Of a stretch of 64,000 nucleotides of DNA, positions 52,197 to 61,084 are shown piece by piece. Location of the stretch: positions 124,001 to 188,000 of the forward strand of contig JAFQDD010000023.1 of NCBI GenBank assembly GCA_017416145.1. The letters run 5' to 3'. The notes beneath the pieces are model-generated. The model was not told where the DNA came from. It made no database searches and saw nothing but the letters and a program-made list of their open reading frames with translations. Position 1 is the first letter of the stretch. Every line of letters begins with the position of its first letter. Position numbers and translations under genes: made by a program. This DNA comes from Spirochaetaceae bacterium. Its GTDB lineage: Bacteria > Spirochaetota > Spirochaetia > Treponematales > Treponemataceae.

Positions 52197-52418
52197 CTAC
52201 GTTCTCCATTACGGCGATAGTCAAAACCTAAATTTTGCTATCAAAAAAGGGAATACAAGCTGTCAACGGCAGTGTTTTTTTTGACAATTTACAGGATATT
52301 TTCCTTAAGTCGTAAAAATGAGAATACATTATATTTTCTTTATTTACAAGTCCTTGAACAAGATTTTTAGACTTTTTTTACAATATTTGTTTTATATTTC
52401 ACGATTTTATATTTTGCA

Positions 52419-52447
52419 TTGAATTATTCTAATTTTTGAACGATAAT
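52419..52447 (+). promoter_or_regulatory. Promoter of the 52454-53866 gene
   Basis: TTGAAT (52419-52424), 17 nt, GATAAT (52442-52447), then 6 nt to the ATG at 52454. No ribosome site. Confidence 0.65.
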
Positions 52448-52453
52448 ATAATT

Positions 52454-53866
52454 ATGGAAACAAGTGTAGATTTTAACAAAAAGCTTTTTGAATTAGCAGA
52501 AGCGAAAAAAAATTGGTATGACACTGAGGAAATGGTAAAAATCCTCGAAGAATACAGAAATCTTTTAGGCGTTATAAACAATTTAATCAATCTCCTAGAA
52601 AAAAAAGGTTTGATTCAGCCAGATCCTTACAAATTGGACAAAAAAATCTCTGATATTGCCGTGCCAGAAGAAATACCCTTCTTGGATTCTGAACGATCTA
52701 TGGTTATCGGAGCTAGACTTTCTGATTTTGAATCTATGCTTGATTTTATCTGTAATATTTTCAAATTTTCTGTTTCCACTGTTTCTGTAGAACGAATAAA
52801 AACACTTCTTGCACTTAACAACTATTTCCAATGGAATGCTCTTGTACCAAACTCAGCAAAGCCAAACACAAAAGGTCTTGCTGAAATTCTTCAAGCAATA
52901 AAAATGGGATCTGATAGTTTATCCGTTAGCGTTTTAAATGAAACAATAAATTACATAACTAAAACTATTTCAAGAATTAACGCTTTGCTAAAAGATTTAA
53001 CAGATTTCCAAAAAGAGCTTTATAAGGTTGAAATCCGTAAATCACTTTTCGAGCATCCAAATTATTCTCATGAAAAATCCCAAAAATCAACTCACGATGC
53101 AATGATGCAAATAAAAAAAATGTTTCCACAAGTTATGGGGAAAAAACCTTTTTATTCAGAGTTGGTGGATGAACTAATAAAAGAAGAATATAGTCCAGAA
53201 AAAGACAAATTCAGAGCTATTGTTCTTTCAAAGTTTGAGATTGCCAGTAGCAAAAAAGAAGAAAAGAAAATCAAAATTGATACAAAAGAAATGTTAATGG
53301 ATTCTGTTCGAGCTTTAGGAAGTGCCGCTCCTTTACTAGAACAAATTTCTCAAAAGATTGAAGATAATCATAAAGTGCTTCAAAGTGAACACAATGGATT
53401 TATGGACAAACTTTTGGCATTGATTCGTCAAGCTTTCAATCGCCCTGAAAAACCTGTCGTTTACACAGTTACTGTAACAGAGCCACTCACCCAAAGTAGA
53501 AAACAAGAAGATGTTAAATATCAAGATTTTCTAACAGATTTAAATCGTCGTCGCAGAACTTATAATTCCTTTGCTGTGAAGAAAGCTCCCGGTTATATCA
53601 AGATTGAATCTCAAGAGGAAAAGTCTATTTTGGAATATTTATCAAAACAAATATCAGAATGTAATCACTTAATGCAACTTTTAACTGCCTTGGATGAATA
53701 TTTTAAATCTGCTCCAGCAGTAGAAAATCGTTCCAAAATCAAGGGATTAAAGATGGAACTTACTTCTTTGAAAAACTGTATTGTAAAAACAAATCAAAGA
53801 AAAGCTGAATACACTGCCCTTATTGAAGAAGAAGAACAACTTAAAAAATTGGGAATTACCCAATAA
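52454..53866 (+). CDS. Uncharacterised helical protein
   Basis: 470 residues, no signal or membrane helix, strongly helical and Lys/Glu-rich, with a Lys-rich mid region (SSKKEEKKIKIDTKEML) and a C-terminal coil. No motif or family recognised; it resembles the 44054-45571 protein only in general character. Start ATG 6 nt after a good promoter, and a terminator follows. Translation of an upstream TTG in the same frame is possible but has no support. Confidence 0.7.
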   Translation: METSVDFNKKLFELAEAKKNWYDTEEMVKILEEYRNLLGVINNLINLLEKKGLIQPDPYKLDKKISDIAVPEEIPFLDSERSMVIGARLSDFESMLDFICNIFKFSVSTVSVERIKTLLALNNYFQWNALVPNSAKPNTKGLAEILQAIKMGSDSLSVSVLNETINYITKTISRINALLKDLTDFQKELYKVEIRKSLFEHPNYSHEKSQKSTHDAMMQIKKMFPQVMGKKPFYSELVDELIKEEYSPEKDKFRAIVLSKFEIASSKKEEKKIKIDTKEMLMDSVRALGSAAPLLEQISQKIEDNHKVLQSEHNGFMDKLLALIRQAFNRPEKPVVYTVTVTEPLTQSRKQEDVKYQDFLTDLNRRRRTYNSFAVKKAPGYIKIESQEEKSILEYLSKQISECNHLMQLLTALDEYFKSAPAVENRSKIKGLKMELTSLKNCIVKTNQRKAEYTALIEEEEQLKKLGITQ

Positions 53867-53882
53867 TTTGTCAGAAAAAAAG

Positions 53883-53928
53883 AAAAAGCTGTTCAAGGTA
53901 AAAAATCACTTTTAGAACAGCTTTTTTT
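53883..53928. terminator. Bidirectional terminator between convergent genes
   Basis: AAAAAGCTGTTC pairs with GAACAGCTTTTT with T tracts on both sides; it serves the helical protein gene and paaK. Confidence 0.88.
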
Positions 53929-53975
53929 GTGTTATTTGCTTTTTATCAATTTATGTTGATGTTTTTTTCTTGATA

Positions 53976-55289
53976 TTAAACATCTTTTGGACGAAGGTCG
54001 TTTACACGTTTAGCCTTTGTTTCTGCTTGTGGAATTGAGCCTGGTTCTTTTAACTCTACAATTGGCTTAATTGTAATCAAAGCAGACATTTCTTCTTGCA
54101 AATGCTCTTTTAGCCTGTTCAAAACACGAGCATCGTCTGCAAAGGCTTCTGGAGTAACTTCTACTTGTACAGTAAGTTTGTCCATATCACCTTTTTTGTC
54201 TACCACGATTAAGTAATTTGCACCAACTCCAGGAGCCTTCAAAAGCACTTCCTCAATTTGACTTGGGAACACATTTACACCATTGATAATAAGCATATCA
54301 TCTGTGCGACCTGTAAACCGAGCAATACGACGGTGAGTTCTTCCACATGGACATGGCTCTGTAATAACGTGGGTTAAATCTCGAGTTCTATAGCGAAGAA
54401 GAGGCATAGCATCACGACAAAGAATTGTCATAACAAGCTCCCCAGTCTCTCCATCTTCTACAGGTTCTAGAGTTTCTGGGTTAACAATTTCCATAATGTA
54501 GCGGTCTTCCCACACGTGCATACCATTTCTAAGCTGACATTCAAAAGCAACTCCAGGCCCGTTAAGCTCACTCATACCGTAGCAGTTGTAAACTTCGATA
54601 CCAAGACTTTTTTCCATCTTGTTTCTAAGTTGTTCTGAATATGGTTCTGCACCAGAAATCCCGATTCGCCACTTAAAATCCTCTCGCTTATATTCACTTT
54701 CCATAATTGCTTGATGTAAGTGAAGCATATAACTTGGAGTTGCGTGGGTTACGCTAGTTCCAAAATCGTGCATAAATTTGATTTGACGCAAAGTGTTTCC
54801 AGAACTAGTTGGTACAACTGTCATACCAAGTTTTTCAGCCCCGTAGTGAAAACTCATTCCGCCTGTGAACAATCCGTAAGTCATCATATTTTGGCAAGTA
54901 TCTTCGTTGGTACAACCAGCTGCGGCCAAACAACGAGCCATTGTATCAGCTGCCATATCAACATCTTTTTGAGTTAGATAAATAACTGTTGGAGTACCAG
55001 TTGTGCCGCTAGAAGCGTGGACACGAACAATTTCTGATTGAGGAACAGCCAACAATCCATAAGGATAAACTTCCCGCAAATCATGTTTTGTGGTAAATGG
55101 AATTTTTCGTAAATCTTTTAATGATTTTATGTCTTCACTAGAATTGATACCAGCTTCTGTCAACTTTTTTTTGTAAAAATCAGTTTTAAAAGCGTTATCA
55201 ATTTGCTTTTTCAAAGCCTCTAACTGAAGCTCCTCAATTTTTTCCCGTGGTAAAGTTTCTATCTCTTTATCCCAAAAATTAAATTCCAT
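53976..55289 (-). CDS. paaK: Phenylacetate-CoA ligase (aryl-CoA synthetase)
   Basis: 437 residues, the normal PaaK length. Seen: the AMP-binding P-loop VHASSGTTGTPTVIYL, MMTYGLFTGGMSFHYG, YNCYGMSELNGPGVAFEC, YRTRDLTHVI and GRTDDMLIINGVNVFPSQIEE. It activates phenylacetate or indoleacetate to CoA thioesters. GGAGG precedes the ATG. Together with iorA and iorB upstream it forms an arylacetate module that can make ATP from aromatic amino acids; a reverse direction (arylpyruvate synthesis from arylacetate) is also known in anaerobes. Confidence 0.93.
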   Translation of the reverse strand: MEFNFWDKEIETLPREKIEELQLEALKKQIDNAFKTDFYKKKLTEAGINSSEDIKSLKDLRKIPFTTKHDLREVYPYGLLAVPQSEIVRVHASSGTTGTPTVIYLTQKDVDMAADTMARCLAAAGCTNEDTCQNMMTYGLFTGGMSFHYGAEKLGMTVVPTSSGNTLRQIKFMHDFGTSVTHATPSYMLHLHQAIMESEYKREDFKWRIGISGAEPYSEQLRNKMEKSLGIEVYNCYGMSELNGPGVAFECQLRNGMHVWEDRYIMEIVNPETLEPVEDGETGELVMTILCRDAMPLLRYRTRDLTHVITEPCPCGRTHRRIARFTGRTDDMLIINGVNVFPSQIEEVLLKAPGVGANYLIVVDKKGDMDKLTVQVEVTPEAFADDARVLNRLKEHLQEEMSALITIKPIVELKEPGSIPQAETKAKRVNDLRPKDV

Positions 55290-55410
55290 CTAATTTATCC
55301 TCCACAAAAGTTTGTAACTCAAACTTAAATAATAAAACGCTTAGTTATACTCTTCAATGAAAACAGCAAGAAGAGTTTATATATTTACAAAAAAAAATCC
55401 AAAATAATTT

Positions 55411-55556
55411 GGGTTCTTAGGGTGAAACCCTAAGCCGTGGCCAAGGAAAGGTGGGGTTTTAGGACAAATTGCGAGACTCGCAGCAATTTGCCAACGGCCT
55501 TCGGACTCTGAGTGGGTTTTCCTCCCCTAATTAGTTTCCCAGCTTTTCAAAGCTGA
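55411..55556. repeat. GC-richer structured block between paaK and iorB
   Basis: The 274-bp gap holds a clearly GC-richer block: stem CTTAGGGT/ACCCTAAG (55416-55434), outer GCCGT/ACGGC (55434-55498) enclosing CAAATTGC/GCAATTTG (55465-55490), and CAGCTTT/AAAGCTG (55540-55555). It may be a structured RNA, an attenuator, or a dispersed intergenic repeat; word sharing with 24694-24840 favours the last. No gene visible. Confidence 0.6.
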
Positions 55557-55563
55557 AAAAAAA

Positions 55564-56130
55564 TTATACATTTGCTCCCAATTCAAGTGCCTTTGCATTT
55601 GCTTCTACAAGGGCTGGATCTTTTTTCTGGAAACGTTCACGAACAGAGTTCAAAACAGTTTCTTCTTTTACTGGCATATATTTTAATGCAGTTCCAATTA
55701 AAACCATGTTCTCTGTTTTTGGATTTCCAGCTTCTTTTGCCAAATCCTTAGAATTAACAATGTGAGCCTTTGGAAGTTTTTTTATTGCGTTGTAAATTGT
55801 TTCTACTTCTGGATAGTTTGGAATATTTACAAATGGCTCTGAAGAAGTGATTAATACACCTTCTGTTGAAAGCCAATCTAAATATCTTAAACTTTCCACA
55901 GGTTCCATAGACAAAATCATATCAGCCTTACCCTGCGGAATTAAGTCAGAAGCAATTTCTGTATCACTTATTCGAAGGTGAGCTTGAACACCGCCACCAC
56001 GTTGGCTCATTCCGTGAACTTCGGATTGACGCACTTGCAACCCGTCTTTCATAGCACTAGAAGCAATAATTGCTGCAATTGATAAAACACCTTGTCCACC
56101 AACCCCAGCTAAGATTATATCGTATTTCAT
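55564..56130 (-). CDS. iorB: Indolepyruvate oxidoreductase subunit beta
   Basis: 188 residues. Seen: ILAGVGGQGVLSIAAIIASSAMKDGLQVRQSEVHGMSQRGGGVQAHLRIS, the diagnostic gamma/beta-type 2-oxoacid oxidoreductase fold. With IorA it oxidises indolepyruvate and phenylpyruvate to aryl-acetyl-CoA, reducing ferredoxin. The ATG at 56130 lies one base after the iorA stop with GGGAAA upstream. Family secure. Confidence 0.93.
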   Translation of the reverse strand: MKYDIILAGVGGQGVLSIAAIIASSAMKDGLQVRQSEVHGMSQRGGGVQAHLRISDTEIASDLIPQGKADMILSMEPVESLRYLDWLSTEGVLITSSEPFVNIPNYPEVETIYNAIKKLPKAHIVNSKDLAKEAGNPKTENMVLIGTALKYMPVKEETVLNSVRERFQKKDPALVEANAKALELGANV

Positions 56131-56131
56131 A

Positions 56132-57802
56132 TTAGTTTCCCTTTGCCTTTGCAATTTTTTCTGCTTTTGTTCTTAAACGGAATGCTTCCAAACATTCACG
56201 AACCATAATTACAACAGAAACACCACGGTATTCTGCTTCTTCTAGCAAGATTTTTGCGTTATTGTCTCTTTCAGAAGGATTTGTAGATAAAACTCTGATA
56301 TGTTCAGGCTCTACCCCAAGACCTTTTACAAGAGGTTCTAGCTGACTTGATGGAAGAATTGTTTTTTGACATCCAGTCATTGCAACAATTGAGTTATCAA
56401 GGATGATTACAGTAACAGGAGTTTTTGAAGAAACACAGTCCACAAGGTTTGTCATTCCAGAGTGCAAGAATGTAGAATCTCCAATAACACCGAATGTGTA
56501 TTTTGCACCAGCTTGAGCTGCTCCACGAGCCATACCAATAGAAGCACCCATACAAACAATTGTTTCAACTGCTTGTAAAGGAGCCACTGCTCCAAGAGAA
56601 TAACAGCCAATATCAGAACAAACTACAACATTGTCTTTTCCAGCTTTTTCTGTAAGAGAAGCCACTGCTGTGTTTAGAGCTGTGTATGAATCAAAGTGAG
56701 GACAACCTTTACAAAGCTGTGGTGGACGTCCTGGGAGTTCTGGTAATTCAACTAAAGAAGAAGCGGTTTTAACTTCTGGTAGTCCAAGAGCTTTTCTAAC
56801 TGTATCAGGATTTAGCTCACCGGCGATAGGAAGCAAACCAGTTAATTTTCCCACAACCTTTGTCTTTTGAGGAAGCACACCAGCTAGTTTTCTTTCAACA
56901 AATGGCATACCTTCTTCAATAACAAGAATTGTATCTGCAATTTCTGCAAGTTGATTTAGAGCTTTTTTTGGAAGTGGAAGATGACCAATATGTAAAATTG
57001 ATGGAAGACCTTTATCTCCACAGAATTCTTTATATTCAGCTAAGTTTTCTTTTAGATAATTTTTACCAAGACCACTAGTTACAATAGCCAAATCTTTACG
57101 GTTTTCGTTAATAGACAAAGTTGTCCACTTTGAGTTTTCAGACCAAGTTGTAAAATCAGCTTGTTTTTCAAGCATACGATTGTAGTTTTTACGAGCTAAA
57201 GCTGGTAAAAGCATCCATTCTGTGCGATTTCCTTTTGAAAGCTCATTTTGTTTTACAAATTTATCTTCTGAATATGGATGAACAACTGCACGGCTATGAG
57301 AAAGACGAGTTACCATTCTCATAATTACTGGCACGTGATTTTTTTCTGACACTTCAAAAGCGTCGAACATCATTTCGTAGGCTTCTTGTTGAGTTGTTGG
57401 TTCAAAACAAGGAATCATTGCAAAATCTGCATAATAGCGAGTATCTTGTTCCCCTTGACTAGAGTGCATACTTGGGTCGTCAGCTACAACAACTACAAGC
57501 CCACCATTGATTCCAAGCAAACTTGAGTTCATAAAAGCGTCTGCACAAGCGTTTAATCCAACGTGCTTCATTGTAACAATTGCACGTTTTCCAACGAAAG
57601 ATGCACCTAAAGCTGATTCATAAGCTGTTTTTTCGTTTGTACACCATTGAGCCAATGGTCCACCGTTTTTTTCGTAATTATCAATTAGAAATTCTAAGAT
57701 TTCAGTTGATGGAGTTCCAGGATATCCAAATCCACAAGAAAGTCCTGCGTGAACAGCTCCTAGAGCAAGAGCTTCATCTCCAAGTAAAACACTTTCACTC
57801 AT
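56132..57802 (-). CDS. iorA: Indolepyruvate ferredoxin oxidoreductase subunit alpha (short form)
   Basis: 556 residues. Seen: LLGDEALALGAVHAGLSCGFGYPGTPSTEI, the ENTPY-like transketolase halves, the RPPQLCKGCPHFDSY motif, and the ThDP site GDSTFLHSGMTNLVD...ILDNSIVAMTGCQ. Typical IorA (about 600-650 residues) ends in a domain with two [4Fe-4S] ferredoxin motifs; here the protein ends after VIMVRECLEAFRLR with no CxxCxxC, so the domain is absent. The gene is adjacent to iorB, with one base between. Electron transfer may therefore need a separate ferredoxin. GGAAATA precedes the ATG. Confidence 0.92.
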   Translation of the reverse strand: MSESVLLGDEALALGAVHAGLSCGFGYPGTPSTEILEFLIDNYEKNGGPLAQWCTNEKTAYESALGASFVGKRAIVTMKHVGLNACADAFMNSSLLGINGGLVVVVADDPSMHSSQGEQDTRYYADFAMIPCFEPTTQQEAYEMMFDAFEVSEKNHVPVIMRMVTRLSHSRAVVHPYSEDKFVKQNELSKGNRTEWMLLPALARKNYNRMLEKQADFTTWSENSKWTTLSINENRKDLAIVTSGLGKNYLKENLAEYKEFCGDKGLPSILHIGHLPLPKKALNQLAEIADTILVIEEGMPFVERKLAGVLPQKTKVVGKLTGLLPIAGELNPDTVRKALGLPEVKTASSLVELPELPGRPPQLCKGCPHFDSYTALNTAVASLTEKAGKDNVVVCSDIGCYSLGAVAPLQAVETIVCMGASIGMARGAAQAGAKYTFGVIGDSTFLHSGMTNLVDCVSSKTPVTVIILDNSIVAMTGCQKTILPSSQLEPLVKGLGVEPEHIRVLSTNPSERDNNAKILLEEAEYRGVSVVIMVRECLEAFRLRTKAEKIAKAKGN

Positions 57803-57912
57803 AATATTTCCTTATTTCCCAAAAACAAACTGGGATTTTATGTATCTTAAAGTTTTTTAATTATACTAAAATTATATCAATACATCAAGATTGAGTTTTT
57901 TAGAACCTATGA

Positions 57913-57946
57913 CAAAAAAAGGCTGCCTAAAAATCATAGACAGCCC
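57913..57946 (-). terminator. Rho-independent terminator after the Ig/OmpA gene
   Basis: Minus strand GGGCTGTCT pairs with AGGCAGCC and is followed by seven T residues. Confidence 0.88.
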
Positions 57947-57956
57947 ATAATCAATT

Positions 57957-60900
57957 TTATTTATTTAAGATAAATTCAACACGGCGGTTTTTCCACCAGT
58001 TATCCTTGTCATCTCTTGCAGCCACAGGTTGACGACCACCAACACCAACTGTTGTTAAGCGACTAACATCAACTCCAAAACCAACAAGAACGTCTTTTAC
58101 GTAATTTGCTCGAGCTTCTGAAAGTGGAACAAGAGCTTTTCCGTACATTACAGTATCAATTGTTTCTTCTTCTTCCGTGCCAGATACGTTATTTGCATGG
58201 CCTTCAATTGTTACGTTGTAATCTTTAAATTTATTTAAGATTTCAGCGATACGTTTTAGAACACGATTGTTGTTGTCAATTTTGTCCTTGTCCAAACCAT
58301 TTTTTGGATCAACGTCTTTTCCAACGAAGTCTGCTTCATCACTTCGGAAAATAATAGATGGAACTTGGATTTTTAGTTTATCCCCAACACGAATAACCAA
58401 AACGTCAACTGGAATAATTCCTGAAACTGTTGATGATAAACCCAATTCATTTGTAACAGTAAATTTATATGGATAATCAGTTGCTGATTGCACCAATTCA
58501 CCAGAATTACTTCGACCATCCCAAATCATTCTTTCTGTAATTGTATTTTTTCCAGAAATCTTGTAGAAATTCTTTCCATTTTGAGGATCGTTAATTTCAA
58601 AAGACCAATTTGTGAATGGCACAACATCATTTCCAGTTAGCATGATGAACAAGTCGTCTGCGTAACCATCGTTGTCAGGGCTAAAATATTCAGTATTTGA
58701 GCCAGTTGCAGTTTTCACAGCAATTTGTGGAGCTGTAACAGAGCAAATAAAACTTGAACTTTGAACAGCTGTCACATCACCCTTTTCATATTCTACGAAT
58801 AAATTACCTGTAAAGAATCCTTCTTGTACCAAACCGTTTACATCAGCTCCATTCCATTTAATTGTTGCAGGAACGTCTTTTGAGTCTAGATTTGACCAAG
58901 AACGAACGATATTTCCATCTAAATCTTTAATATCAAATTTCCAAGCTGAAATATTTTCTGTTGGAGTAACCATAACTGAGAAAATCTGTTCATCTCTGAA
59001 ACCATCATTATTTGGAGCAAATGAATCGTACTCTGCTGTCAAATAAGCTTTTACAGTTGTGTTATCCAATAAAATATCTTTGATTTCAACTTTTGTAGCA
59101 TTTCCAGCTGAATCTGTTGTAGCAATAACAAAAGAGTATTTTCCGTTTTCAACAGTGTTTCCAGCTTCGTCACAACCATCCCAATCAAAAGAAGATGCCG
59201 CACCTGTCCAAGAGTAGGATTTTACAACTAAGCCTTCTGGATTTAGGATTTGACCTTGCCATAAATTTTCAGCACTTGATGAAATTGTTAATGGCATAAC
59301 ATCTTTTCTTCCATCAGCATTTGGAGAGAATACTAAATATGGTACTTCAACTTTTGCTTCTGGATAAACTGTATCCAACTCAAAACTTTGAGTAGAAACA
59401 GATGATTCACTTCCGTTTTTAGAAAGTGTATCTAATTTTGCAGTATAATTTCCATCTGGACAAAGTGTTCCATTGTCAGAAGTACCGTTCCAAGTAAAGG
59501 ATTTTGGAAGAGCTCTTTTATCTGCAAAGGTTTTTACAGTGTTTCCGTCTTTATCAAGAACAGCAAGTTTATATTCTACAATGGCACTGGAAGTTTTGAT
59601 TTGAGGCGTAAAAATAATAGAATCTTTTACTTTATCAGCATTTGGAGAAAATGCTTTTTCACTAACAGAAAGCAAAACTTCAGTTGTACCTGTATTTAAC
59701 TCAAAAGTGTTTGTAATAGCTTGTCCAACATTTCCAGCCAAGTCTGTTGCAAAAAGTTTATATGTGTAAAATCCATCGTTAATTTGATTTTCAGATGTTG
59801 TTCCGTCCCAAGTAATTGATGCTGGAGGGATTTCACCGTATTCGTAGGATTTTACAACTTTTCCAGTAGCATCTAAGATTTCAGCGAACCAAGCTTTTTC
59901 TTTGCTTGTTTCTTGGAAAATCTCGATTGTATCAAGACGACCATCTCCGTCTGGAGAAAAAATTGAGTTATCAGTTTTTACAAAAGCAGAAGGAGCTGTT
60001 TTATCAATAGAAAAGTTTCTTGTGATAACAGATTCTTGACCATTATTAAACTGTGCTTGATATTTTAATTGATAATCACCATCAGCCAAAACTATTCCGT
60101 TGGAATCTTTACCATCATAATCGAAAACTGTTGGGGGTTCTGTAGTTCCCTTCCAAGCTTTCAAGATTTTTCCAGCCTTATCCAATGTTTCGATTTTCCA
60201 GCTTATAAGCCCCGTAGCGTTTGACATAACAGGAGTAATAGCCAAAGTATCTTTTACATTATCACCATTTGGAGAAAAAGGACTATCTTTGATTGTCATA
60301 TTTACAGAGCGAGGAATTGCATCATAAATAATGTTTGACACAACGGTTGGTTCAAGAATATTTCCAGCCTTGTCAGTTGATGTTAGACGATATGTATAAA
60401 CACCTTCTGGAACAGCCACACCAAAATCGTTTTTACCATCCCACACAAGGTTTTCTGGACTTGCATTTTCCCAAGTCCAAGTACGAACCACATTTCCAGC
60501 CACATCAGTAATCGTACCAGTCCACAAATCTTCTACAGAGCCAGATTGTTTAATTGTGATATTTGGTTTTCCACCACCACCGAAAATCTTTGAACTTTCT
60601 GATGGAGGCACAACTTCTACACTTGGTTCAGTATTGTCCACTGTAATTTCGTAAACTGGAGTTTTTCCCACATTTCCATTATCATCAGTTGCTGTTACAT
60701 AGTAGAAATATTTTCCATCTGATGCAACTTCACCAGAATCCAAAATACCGTTCCACATCACTGATTCAGGAATTGTAACACCTTCCTTTTTTGCAAATAA
60801 ACTCTGGAAAAAGTTTTTTACAGTAATGTTTTCTGGACGTTTTTCCTTGTTTCCAATTGTTCGTACTACATTTCCCTCAGAATCAAGAATGATAAGACTC

Positions 60901-61064
60901 CACTCAACTATGTAGCGTTTTTCACTAATTGAAAGAGGGATAATCAATTCATCTTGAATACCATCATTATTTGGAGAAATAAATAATGTTTTTGCCTCTT
61001 GAGAAAAAATCATTGAGGAACAAAAAATTGTTAAAAATAGTAAACTAAAAAAAGATTTTTTCAT
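57957..61064 (-). CDS. Giant Ig-repeat protein with OmpA peptidoglycan-binding domain
   Basis: 1035 residues with a signal peptide (TIFCSSMIFSQEAK). The body has about eight FlgD-Ig-like repeats of about 100 residues; seven carry a Ca-site-like motif at their start: SPNNDGIQD, SPNGDNVKD, SPDGDGRLD, SPNADKVKD, SPNADGRKD, APNNDGFRD, SPDNDGYAD. The last about 120 residues are an OmpA domain (IEGHANNVSG, LSEARANYVKDVLVGFGVD, RLTTVGVGGRQP) that binds peptidoglycan. Likely a long periplasmic or surface protein linking the barrel to the wall. The ATG at 61064 has AAAAAGGAA upstream. It lies 20 bp after the UPF0164 barrel gene, an operon. Confidence 0.9.
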   Translation of the reverse strand: MKKSFFSLLFLTIFCSSMIFSQEAKTLFISPNNDGIQDELIIPLSISEKRYIVEWSLIILDSEGNVVRTIGNKEKRPENITVKNFFQSLFAKKEGVTIPESVMWNGILDSGEVASDGKYFYYVTATDDNGNVGKTPVYEITVDNTEPSVEVVPPSESSKIFGGGGKPNITIKQSGSVEDLWTGTITDVAGNVVRTWTWENASPENLVWDGKNDFGVAVPEGVYTYRLTSTDKAGNILEPTVVSNIIYDAIPRSVNMTIKDSPFSPNGDNVKDTLAITPVMSNATGLISWKIETLDKAGKILKAWKGTTEPPTVFDYDGKDSNGIVLADGDYQLKYQAQFNNGQESVITRNFSIDKTAPSAFVKTDNSIFSPDGDGRLDTIEIFQETSKEKAWFAEILDATGKVVKSYEYGEIPPASITWDGTTSENQINDGFYTYKLFATDLAGNVGQAITNTFELNTGTTEVLLSVSEKAFSPNADKVKDSIIFTPQIKTSSAIVEYKLAVLDKDGNTVKTFADKRALPKSFTWNGTSDNGTLCPDGNYTAKLDTLSKNGSESSVSTQSFELDTVYPEAKVEVPYLVFSPNADGRKDVMPLTISSSAENLWQGQILNPEGLVVKSYSWTGAASSFDWDGCDEAGNTVENGKYSFVIATTDSAGNATKVEIKDILLDNTTVKAYLTAEYDSFAPNNDGFRDEQIFSVMVTPTENISAWKFDIKDLDGNIVRSWSNLDSKDVPATIKWNGADVNGLVQEGFFTGNLFVEYEKGDVTAVQSSSFICSVTAPQIAVKTATGSNTEYFSPDNDGYADDLFIMLTGNDVVPFTNWSFEINDPQNGKNFYKISGKNTITERMIWDGRSNSGELVQSATDYPYKFTVTNELGLSSTVSGIIPVDVLVIRVGDKLKIQVPSIIFRSDEADFVGKDVDPKNGLDKDKIDNNNRVLKRIAEILNKFKDYNVTIEGHANNVSGTEEEETIDTVMYGKALVPLSEARANYVKDVLVGFGVDVSRLTTVGVGGRQPVAARDDKDNWWKNRRVEFILNK

Positions 61065-61084
61065 ATTATTTCCTTTTTCCTCAC

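Noticed and set aside
56132-56160. Frameshift removing the IorA ferredoxin domain
   Set aside because: iorB begins one base after the iorA stop and no Cys-rich frame is present in between, so the short form looks genuine.
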